Source of the DNA: Lentimicrobiaceae bacterium
GTDB taxonomy: Bacteria; Bacteroidota; Bacteroidia; Bacteroidales; WCHB1-69
Direction: 5' to 3'
Length of the DNA stretch: 5,943 nucleotides
Assembly (NCBI GenBank): GCA_009787675.1
Contig: WQSU01000169.1
Coordinates: forward strand, 1-5,943
Positions 1 through 5,094 of the stretch are shown piece after piece; position 1 is the first letter of the stretch; each line of letters starts with the position of its first letter. The notes under the pieces are model-generated. The model searched no databases. It was not told where the DNA came from and saw only the letters and a program-made list of their open reading frames with translations. The position numbers were made by a program, and so were the translations under genes.

Positions 1-103
1 CATACGAGAAATTATGTTCATCCATTACTTTCTGAATCCATGCCGCCAGCTCAGGCAACGATTCTTCTTCGTTTAATAAAGGAATAATTAGGGATATGTT
101 CAT
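1..103 (-). CDS. Family 2 glycosyltransferase, amino-terminal fragment (cut by the window edge)
   Basis: The start codon lies at 103-101 and the frame stays open to base 1, giving 34 codons. The protein begins MNISLIIPLLNEEESLPEL. This is the usual opening of a GT-A fold family 2 glycosyltransferase: a first beta strand, then P-x-x-N-E-E-x-x-L, which starts the nucleotide-sugar binding site. From family knowledge, proteins with this opening are often dolichol-phosphate-mannose-synthase-like enzymes that move a sugar from a nucleotide donor to a polyprenyl phosphate at the inner membrane face, but the donor and acceptor cannot be read from 34 residues. The DxD motif and any membrane helices lie outside the window. 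No Shine-Dalgarno site is visible. The sequence just before the start is a heptamer tandem repeat, which is unusual. I am confident of the superfamily and not of the substrate. Confidence 0.8.
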   Translation of the reverse strand, partial: MNISLIIPLLNEEESLPELAAWIQKVMDEHNFSY

Positions 104-137
104 TAATGGTTAATGGTTAGTGGTTAATGGTTAATGG
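103..137. repeat. Five-copy heptanucleotide tandem repeat (TTAATGG)
   Basis: Read on the plus strand, units lie at 103-109, 110-116, 117-123, 124-130 and 131-137. Four are exactly TTAATGG and the third is TTAGTGG. On the minus strand, which codes for the glycosyltransferase, the unit is CCATTAA, and the last A of the array is the first base of the ATG start codon. The array therefore fills the place where a ribosome binding site and spacer would normally be. Gain or loss of a unit would change the leader by 7 bases without touching the reading frame. Any effect on expression is inference. Confidence 0.9.
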
Positions 138-190
138 GTTAAAGTATATTATGGTTTTCATTCTTTTAATTATTATCGTTATTCGTAATT

Positions 191-207
191 TCTCACCTCT
201 CACCTCT
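191..207. repeat. Short heptamer direct repeat (TCTCACC, about 2.4 copies)
   Basis: TCTCACC occurs at 191-197 and 198-204, followed by a partial TCT at 205-207. It has the same 7-base period as the array at 103-137 but an unrelated unit. It sits directly downstream of the T-run at the 3' end of the RNase P RNA, in the spacer leading to the glycosyltransferase. No function can be assigned. Confidence 0.6.
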
Positions 208-214
208 AAAAAAA
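208..214 (-). terminator. T-run at the 3' end of RNase P RNA
   Basis: Seven consecutive T residues on the minus strand follow the 3' arm of helix P1 directly (GACCGTCGC then T7). This is the U-tract expected at an intrinsic terminator. The matching GC-rich stem is not a simple local hairpin, because the P1 arm pairs with the distant 5' end. The assignment therefore rests on the T-run and its position. Confidence 0.5.
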
Positions 215-557
215 GCGACGGTCTGTAAGCCGGATTCTGTCGAGTTCTGTCATTTATCTAGGCGTTACGTTGCCATATTGCTCTAACGACCTACCCTCCG
301 GGTTGGGCGAGCAACCCTCAAGCCCCGGTTTACATGGTCTTTCAACCCATAAGGTTTACCCCCGTTGCACATCACTGCCAACGTCGTGAGCTCTTACCTC
401 GCGTTTTCACCCTTACCCCAAATTGCTTCAAGGCGGTTATTTTCTGTGGCACTGTCTGTCACCCTTGCGGATGCCTTCCCGTTAGGAAGTATGGCGCTCT
501 TTGTTGTCCGGACTTTCCTCTCCCGACCGTAATCGGCAGCGACAGAACGACCGTCGT
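215..557 (-). ncRNA. rnpB: RNase P RNA, bacterial class A
   Basis: This is the catalytic RNA of ribonuclease P, which removes 5' leaders from precursor tRNAs with the small protein RnpA. In the sense (minus) direction, the conserved 5' block GAGGAAAGTCCGGACA is at 520-505. The CACAGAAA element lies near 448-441. The CCA-pairing loop GGGTAGG is at 296-290; its GGU corresponds to the E. coli L15 site. The conserved 3' block ACAGAATCCGGCTTACAG is at 240-223. Helix P1 closes the molecule: ACGACGGTC (557-549) pairs with GACCGTCGC (223-215), and these arms define the ends I give. A local hairpin, GGGTTG/CAACCC (317-312 with 305-300), precedes the GGGTAGG loop. The length of about 343 bases is normal for the class. 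A run of seven T follows. The open frames crossing this region on both strands are by-products. Exact mature ends are uncertain by a few bases. Confidence 0.96.
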
Positions 558-568
558 TTTTCAGGTGG

Positions 569-578
569 CAAAAATCTA
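569..578 (-). promoter_or_regulatory. Possible promoter -7 element for the RNase P RNA
   Basis: On the minus strand TAGATTTTTG lies 11 bases before the inferred 5' end at 557. It resembles the Bacteroidota -7 consensus TAnnTTTG with two extra bases. I see no convincing -33 TTTG at the usual distance. Position favours a promoter here, but the sequence match is weak. Confidence 0.3.
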
Positions 579-713
579 TATTTTTTTGTATTTCGTTACT
601 TTGAAGACAAGGTAAATGCATATTAATTTCAAACTTCATGTGGTATATGGAGAAAAACGTTATTTGATTAAGGTTTTTTTGTTGATGGGTTTTGCTCTTC
701 TTCAAACAATTAT

Positions 714-741
714 GAGGCTGTACTCCTTTTGAAACAGTCTC
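714..741. repeat. Inverted repeat / hairpin resembling insertion-sequence ends
   Basis: GAGGCTGT (714-721) pairs with ACAGTCTC (734-741) over eight positions, one of them a G-T wobble, around a 12-base loop. The right arm with part of the loop reads CTTTTGAAACAGTCTC (726-741), similar to terminal inverted repeats of some Bacteroidota insertion sequences. No transposase gene is present. It could be a relic end, a small non-autonomous element or just a hairpin. Confidence 0.4.
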
Positions 742-893
742 CTAGTATTTTATGAGATTTCTTATTGCTTCACCACTTTCCTAACAACATTCCCAAGTTC
801 GGTAGTTATTTTAACAAAATTCATTGTTTTGAACATCTTTTTTTGTGTGTGGTCTCAGAAAAAAGGATAAGTGCGAAGGAAGTTTGTAAAACT

Positions 894-1361
894 TTAAATC
901 CTCCTGTTCAAATAATTACTAAAATCAATCTCAATAGTTTCATAATCCGCATCGAAAAGCGATGAGGCGATGATGAAATCGGCGGTAGCTCTGTTGCAGG
1001 CAGAAACAACATTGTATAGGGTGGTAATGCGAAGTAGCGCCTTAACGTCCACATCGTGAGGCTGCGGCTCCATAGCATCCCAAAGGAAAATGAGAATGTC
1101 GATTTCTCCCTCACAAATCAATGCGCCAAGTTGCTGGTCGCCCCCCAAAGGACCTGATTTTAACTTTAAAATATTTAGCGTTACTTCTTTATGATGTTCT
1201 TTCAATTTCTTTTGCAACGCATTTTCTATCAAACCACCCGTAGTGCCTGTGCAAACGAGTTTATGTTTGATTAAGAGTTCCCAGTTCCATTCAACCCACT
1301 CAATCAGGTCTTTTTTGCGGTTATCGTGCGCTACTAACGCAATTCTTTTAGCTTTCTTCAT
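894..1361 (-). CDS. mgsA: Methylglyoxal synthase
   Basis: This cytoplasmic enzyme converts dihydroxyacetone phosphate to methylglyoxal and inorganic phosphate, a bypass of lower glycolysis that relieves sugar-phosphate build-up. The 155-residue length fits the family (E. coli about 152). All signature blocks are present: ALVAHDNRK (8-16), phosphate-binding TGTTG (38-42), SGPLGGDQQ (69-77), PHDVDVKALLR (101-111) and CNRATADF (122-129). Asp75 matches the E. coli catalytic base Asp71. His102, Asp105 and His12-Asp13 match the other conserved active-site positions. The segment at about 50-68 is longer than in E. coli. The start follows the upstream peptidase stop by three bases (TAA AAT ATG). The only AGGAGG lies 20 bases upstream, inside the peptidase gene, too far for a standard Shine-Dalgarno. 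The leader TTAAAAT suits Bacteroidota initiation, or translation may be coupled. No strong terminator follows. Confidence 0.97.
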   Translation of the reverse strand: MKKAKRIALVAHDNRKKDLIEWVEWNWELLIKHKLVCTGTTGGLIENALQKKLKEHHKEVTLNILKLKSGPLGGDQQLGALICEGEIDILIFLWDAMEPQPHDVDVKALLRITTLYNVVSACNRATADFIIASSLFDADYETIEIDFSNYLNRRI

Positions 1362-1364
1362 ATT

Positions 1365-4262
1365 TTAATATCCAAAAATTTCCTCCTGCGTCAATTGTTT
1401 AATTCTTCCAATTTTTCCCAAACTATTCAAATCCAAATCTTTATAATCACCAAGAACACAATAGGTATAAGGTTTGTCTTTTACATATGCTTCTTGGAAA
1501 GTTTTCACATCTGCTAATGTCATATTTTGAATGTTGTTGAAAATATCTCTACGAGAGTCGGTGGAATAACCAAATTCAATATCATCCAGATAGCGCCAAA
1601 GGATGCCTTCACGCAGGATGCGTTCCGTTCGAATACTAGTAGTCATATTTTCTTTGGCAATATCGAAAGCTTTTTCCGATTCAGGCATTTCGTTTATTAT
1701 TTCCATAAAAGCATTGATTGCCTCCATCATTTTATCATTTTGTGTCGCAATAAAAGAAGTGATATAGTAAGCGTATTGTGGTTCTTGCGGACGTTGGTAC
1801 CCAGCCCATGCCGAGTAAGCCAATCCTCTTGCTTCTCTCATTTCTTGGAAAACAATACTGCTCATTCCGCCTCCAAAATATTCATTATACAAACTGCGTA
1901 TCGGTTCAATGTTTTTATCAAAATATCCACCTTTGTTAACCATAGCCATGTAAATTTGTTTGGCATCATATTCTGCCATGAGCACAGTATTTTCCGTAAC
2001 ATCTTGTTGTATAAAATTTGTGGCTTTTGGAACAGGCAACAAATTATCAGCAACAACATGCTTATTGTTAATTATTTCTGTGATTTTTGCTTCAGCTAAA
2101 GGCCCATAATATAAAATTTGATGTTCAAAATTTTTCAAACCTTTGGTACGATTTACCAACTCCTCAGGATTCATTATTTGTAATTCATTTTTAGAAAGGA
2201 TGTTAGTGGTAGGAGATAAAGCGCCATAGATAGCATAAGTTCTTAACCTTGAGAAATTTGTTTGCTGATTTAACTTGGCATCGGCACGTTCTTTCAATAT
2301 ATCATTCACTAAACTATTGTAAATATCCATATCTGCCTGTGCATCAGCCAAACGTTCTTCCAATAAGTCGATTGCTTTTTCAAAATTCTCGTTCAAACCT
2401 CTGATATACACATACACTCTGTCGTCGGAAGCGAATACTCCAAAAGAGCAAGCCATCTTATAAAATTCGCTTTTAATCTCTTCAGCAGTATGTTTAGAGG
2501 TTCCTAAATAATCTAAATATTTAAAAGCTGCCCCAAGCGCCTTATCGTTGTTGTTGCCCATTTCAAAAACATAATATAATGAAAATAACGGATTTATATC
2601 ATTCTTAATATACAGTAAAGGGATGTTGTTTTTTACACTTAATTTTGATAAATCTTTGTTATAATCAATAAATACCGGTTCAATTGGTTTTACGGTACGT
2701 GTTTTTATGCTTGCCAAAAATTCACTTTCTGCATCACGATTTGCTGAAATAGGGGTAATGGTAGGTTTGTCTATCTTTTTGTTATCCGGTTTGCCTTCTC
2801 TTTTATAAACAATAGCATAATTATTTTTAAAATATTGATTACAGAAATTAACGATATCCTGTTTGGTGATTTTTGATTGGAAATCTATTTTTCCAACAAC
2901 ATCTTTCCAGGGGATATTGGAAACGAATGAATTTAAAAGCATATTTGCCGTATAGCTTGGATATTGTTGCTGGTAATATTTTTCTAATTTAAAGTTATTG
3001 ATAACGGCTTGCAGCAGTTCTTCATCAAATTCACCTCTTTTCAGTAGTTCTAATTGTTCTAATAATAAATCTTTTACATCATCTAATGTTTGTCCTTCTT
3101 TAGGAGTTCCTTCCATGTATAAGAAAGAATAGTCTGCTAAATCGTTCACATAAGAACCTGCACTTAAAACTTTTTGTTTTTGTTTTAAATTCAAATCAAT
3201 TAAACCGGCTTTTCCGTTAGTTAACATATAATCAATCAATTCAAGAATTTTAACTTCATCGGAATTGGCGGCAGGGAAACGGAATCCCAACGCCACTTTT
3301 TCTGTTTCCAAACCGATAACTTCTTTTACAACAGGTTCAGTGATAGGTTGTTCAGGATCGCTTTTAAACTCCGGTAATTCTTTGGGCAACATAGAGCCAA
3401 AATATTGATCAATGATTTTGATTACTTCATCGGGATTAAAATCGCCAGCCATAATAATTGCCATATTATTAGGCACATAATAAGTATCAAAATAGTTTTT
3501 AATGTTTGTAATGGAAGGATTCTTCAAATGTTCCTGTTTGCCGAGCGTAGTTTGTGTTCCATAGGTATGATGGGGAAACAGTGCATTCATCATCGAATAA
3601 TATACTTTTACTCCATCTCTGGTTAGGCTCATATTATACTCTTCATAAACGGTTTCCAATTCGGTGTGGAAAAGGCGAAGTACCGGATTGGTGAAGCGGT
3701 CGGCTTGAATTTTCGCCCAATTTTCTATCTCATTGGAGGGGATATTTTCCGTATAGGCGGTTACATCATTGGAAGTAAAAGCATTGGTTCCTTGTGCGCC
3801 AATAGATGCCATGAGTTTGTCATACTCATTGGGAATCGCAATTTTAGAGGCTTCCTGCGAGACGCTGTCTATTATCACATAGATGGCTTTTCTTGCTGCT
3901 TCATCGGTTGTATTTCGGTAGGTTTCAAACAGTTCCTCTATTTTATTGAGTAACGGTTCTTCCGCAGCATAGTCTGCTGTTCCGAAGTTTTTAGTTCCTT
4001 TGAACATAAGGTGTTCAAAGTAGTGGGCTAATCCGGTAGTTTCTGCCGGATCGTTCTTACTTCCCACGCGAACGCCAATGTAAGTTTGGATGCGTGGTTC
4101 ATCTTTGTTTACAGACAGATACACTTTAAGACCATTGTCTAATGTGTAAATTCTGGTTTGGGTAGGATCGTTTTTTACAGTTTCATAACTGTATTTAGAG
4201 CAGCAAGCAGACAGGATAATGGCTAAAATGCTCAGTTTTAAAAAAAAGTAGAAGTGTTTCAT
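1365..4262 (-). CDS. M16 family (insulinase/pitrilysin-like) zinc metallopeptidase, predicted lipoprotein
   Basis: This 965-residue protein has a lipoprotein signal: a basic start, a hydrophobic stretch at about 6-17 and lipobox L17-S-A-C20. It should be exported and lipid-anchored in the envelope. The amino-terminal M16 domain (about 35-215) has the inverted zinc motif HYFEH (80-84); E208, or less likely E207, in LETVYEEYN is the probable third zinc ligand. That ligand lies about 124 residues beyond the motif, against about 77 in E. coli pitrilysin, because of a charged helical insert at about 100-150. A second domain follows (about 245-430), then a repeat of the two-domain unit (about 530-960). 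In the second half HxxEH is replaced by FKYLD (580-584), so it is catalytically dead, as usual in fused M16 enzymes. The conserved substrate-side block GGGMSSIVFQEMREARGLAY (797-816) is intact. The likely role is degradation of peptides in the envelope; the substrate is unknown. It lies upstream of mgsA in one unit. Confidence 0.93.
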   Translation of the reverse strand: MKHFYFFLKLSILAIILSACCSKYSYETVKNDPTQTRIYTLDNGLKVYLSVNKDEPRIQTYIGVRVGSKNDPAETTGLAHYFEHLMFKGTKNFGTADYAAEEPLLNKIEELFETYRNTTDEAARKAIYVIIDSVSQEASKIAIPNEYDKLMASIGAQGTNAFTSNDVTAYTENIPSNEIENWAKIQADRFTNPVLRLFHTELETVYEEYNMSLTRDGVKVYYSMMNALFPHHTYGTQTTLGKQEHLKNPSITNIKNYFDTYYVPNNMAIIMAGDFNPDEVIKIIDQYFGSMLPKELPEFKSDPEQPITEPVVKEVIGLETEKVALGFRFPAANSDEVKILELIDYMLTNGKAGLIDLNLKQKQKVLSAGSYVNDLADYSFLYMEGTPKEGQTLDDVKDLLLEQLELLKRGEFDEELLQAVINNFKLEKYYQQQYPSYTANMLLNSFVSNIPWKDVVGKIDFQSKITKQDIVNFCNQYFKNNYAIVYKREGKPDNKKIDKPTITPISANRDAESEFLASIKTRTVKPIEPVFIDYNKDLSKLSVKNNIPLLYIKNDINPLFSLYYVFEMGNNNDKALGAAFKYLDYLGTSKHTAEEIKSEFYKMACSFGVFASDDRVYVYIRGLNENFEKAIDLLEERLADAQADMDIYNSLVNDILKERADAKLNQQTNFSRLRTYAIYGALSPTTNILSKNELQIMNPEELVNRTKGLKNFEHQILYYGPLAEAKITEIINNKHVVADNLLPVPKATNFIQQDVTENTVLMAEYDAKQIYMAMVNKGGYFDKNIEPIRSLYNEYFGGGMSSIVFQEMREARGLAYSAWAGYQRPQEPQYAYYITSFIATQNDKMMEAINAFMEIINEMPESEKAFDIAKENMTTSIRTERILREGILWRYLDDIEFGYSTDSRRDIFNNIQNMTLADVKTFQEAYVKDKPYTYCVLGDYKDLDLNSLGKIGRIKQLTQEEIFGY

Positions 4263-4395
4263 AATGATTTTTTGTAATGGTGAAATATTTTTTGAATAAT
4301 AATAAACGATAATTTTGTGAAAAAATTTCTATTATGTCAACTTAATTTATTCAAATTAAAATATTATTTCGCAGGGCTAAATTAACTCAATTACT
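4263..4395. promoter_or_regulatory. Divergent AT-rich intergenic promoter region
   Basis: This 133-base spacer separates the minus-strand peptidase start from the plus-strand DUF4160-like start, so it should hold promoters for both directions. The plus-strand box at 4310-4317 is the clearest. For the minus strand I found only poor matches to TAnnTTTG, for example TATCGTTT overlapping the same place, so I do not place that promoter. No clear operator palindrome was seen. Confidence 0.55.
4310..4317 (+). promoter_or_regulatory. Candidate Bacteroidota -7 promoter box for the DUF4160/DUF2442 pair
   Basis: TAATTTTG is an exact match to the TAnnTTTG consensus. A TTTG at 4291-4294 is the nearest -33 candidate, but its 15-base spacing is shorter than the usual 19-21. 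A start a few bases downstream would give a leader of roughly 70 bases before the ATG at 4396. Chance matches are common in DNA this AT-rich. Confidence 0.4.
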
Positions 4396-4698
4396 ATGGG
4401 ACGAATTGCTTTTTGGATTACTTATTTATTTTACACATTACCTGCTGACAATAAAGATAATAGAAGACATATCCATATTTTTAAAGGAAAAGGCAAACAT
4501 ATACAAAGCATGGCGAAAATTTGGATTGAACAAAACGGAGAGAAAGATATTTCAATTTCTTACAATAAAGGCATTCCTGTAAAAGATATAAAAGTAATAC
4601 TGCAACTAATTGATGATAATTGGAATGAATTAATGAAACAAATAGAAGATTCTTTTATGGGGCAGAATATTAAAATTATTGAATTAAAAACGAAGTAA
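4396..4698 (+). CDS. DUF4160-like small protein
   Basis: This 100-residue protein resembles DUF4160: an aromatic amino-terminal strand region (about 4-15), the family's H-x-H block as RRHIHIFKGKG (23-33), AKIWIE (40-45), and a carboxy-terminal helical part ending in NWNELMKQIEDSF. Canonical members have a PPHxH-type sequence before the histidines; here it is DNRRHIH, so this is a divergent member or close relative. It has no signal peptide or clear membrane helix and is probably cytoplasmic. The gene ends three bases before the DUF2442-like gene, and small DUF4160 genes are often next to DUF2442 genes. I know of no established biochemical function; a role as one half of a toxin-antitoxin-like pair is inference. 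The start is the first ATG of the frame and has only a weak leader. I am moderately sure of the family. Confidence 0.75.
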   Translation: MGRIAFWITYLFYTLPADNKDNRRHIHIFKGKGKHIQSMAKIWIEQNGEKDISISYNKGIPVKDIKVILQLIDDNWNELMKQIEDSFMGQNIKIIELKTK

Positions 4699-4701
4699 AT
4701 C

Positions 4702-4944
4702 ATGTGTAAAATTGAAGGTATTAACACAAGAATAAAAAAGATAGATTTTTCTCATCTTAATAAAATGGGGTTTTATTTAGAAGATGGAAGACAATTATAT
4801 GTTCCCCTTTCAATGTTTCCTGATGTCAAACAACTTTCGAAAGAGGAGCGCACCAAGTGGCGCATATTAGATGATATTTATTTCGATTTTGATACGCCGT
4901 CTCTTTCAAAAGTATTTTCTGTTGAGGATGCTATGTATTTGTAA
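4702..4944 (+). CDS. DUF2442-like small protein
   Basis: This 80-residue protein matches the DUF2442 pattern. It has a beta-rich start (about 9-26), then DGRQLYVPL (28-36), FPDV (39-42), an S-x-E-E-R-x-x-W block at 46-53 (SKEERTKW), and a carboxy-terminal acidic strand with the closing SVEDAMYL (73-80). In the family, the DGR and VPL elements, the following proline and the E-R-x-x-W segment are the conserved core. It has no export signal or catalytic motif, and I see no separate DNA-binding domain: the protein ends with the core. Its ATG is three bases after the TAA of the DUF4160-like gene (4696-4698), with an A-rich stretch upstream, so the two are almost surely co-transcribed and perhaps translationally coupled. 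The molecular function is not established; a partner or antitoxin-like role is a guess from gene pairing and small size. Confidence 0.82.
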   Translation: MCKIEGINTRIKKIDFSHLNKMGFYLEDGRQLYVPLSMFPDVKQLSKEERTKWRILDDIYFDFDTPSLSKVFSVEDAMYL

Positions 4945-4963
4945 CCTAATTAATAATAAATCG

Positions 4964-4992
4964 TTTTGTAATTTGTGATCAATTTTGTAATT
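4964..4992. repeat. Ten-base direct repeat TTTTGTAATT
   Basis: TTTTGTAATT occurs at 4964-4973 and again at 4983-4992, start to start 19 bases, or nearly two helical turns. It lies just after the DUF2442-like stop and upstream of the lysS promoter candidate. The spacing would suit a protein bound on one face of the DNA, but the sequence is simple and AT-rich, so chance is a fair explanation. Confidence 0.45.
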
Positions 4993-5055
4993 GTTGGCAA
5001 TGCCGATTTAGCGAATCCTTGTTGAATTGATGCCCACATTGCTCACAAAAAGTGC

Positions 5056-5063
5056 TATTTTTG
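5056..5063 (+). promoter_or_regulatory. Candidate Bacteroidota -7 promoter box for lysS
   Basis: TATTTTTG matches TAnnTTTG exactly and lies 31 bases before the lysS ATG, giving a short leader. The nearest upstream TTG (5039-5041) is only 14 bases away and another (5027-5029) is 26 bases away, so the -33 element is not convincing. The leader contains an A-rich tract (5072-5082), the usual Bacteroidota substitute for a Shine-Dalgarno sequence. Confidence 0.45.
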
Positions 5064-5094
5064 CCCCCCTTTAAAAAATAAACCCCGATCTATT

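Larger units (their letters stand above)
558..893. other. Intergenic region without a supported gene
   Basis: About 335 AT-rich bases lie between the RNase P RNA and the end of mgsA. The end near 557 should hold the RNase P RNA promoter. A hairpin at 714-741 has arms reminiscent of insertion-sequence ends. Short frames exist: on the minus strand a stretch ending at the TAA around 764-762 reads LGNVVRKVVKQ, and a 66-codon plus-strand frame overlaps the mgsA 3' end. None has a recognisable domain, a good leader or a neighbour that supports it. No tRNA or riboswitch-like structure was seen. Confidence 0.6.

Noticed and set aside
103..207. CRISPR-like array
   Set aside because: The repeats are 7 bases, contiguous and without spacers, so they are simple tandem repeats and not CRISPR.
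334..705. Two overlapping open frames, 93 codons on plus (334-615) and 103 codons on minus (394-705)
   Set aside because: Both run through the conserved core of the RNase P RNA, share no protein family I recognise, and are explained by the structured RNA.
859..894. Possible intrinsic terminator after mgsA
   Set aside because: The hairpin AAGTTT-gta-AAACTT (880-894) is short and AT-only apart from one G-C pair per arm, and the T-run on the minus strand (864-859) is about 15 bases beyond it, so it does not form a standard terminator.
765..965. 66-codon plus-strand frame
   Set aside because: It overlaps the mgsA 3' end antisense, has no recognisable domain and has no supporting leader.
908..1114. 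68-codon minus-strand frame inside mgsA
   Set aside because: It is an alternative frame of a gene with complete MgsA signature motifs.
1527..2099. 190-codon plus-strand frame antisense to the peptidase
   Set aside because: It lies wholly within the conserved C-terminal part of the M16 gene on the other strand and its composition looks like reversed coding sequence; other short frames in this gene (1862-2059, 3405-3626, 3666-3953) are rejected for the same reason.
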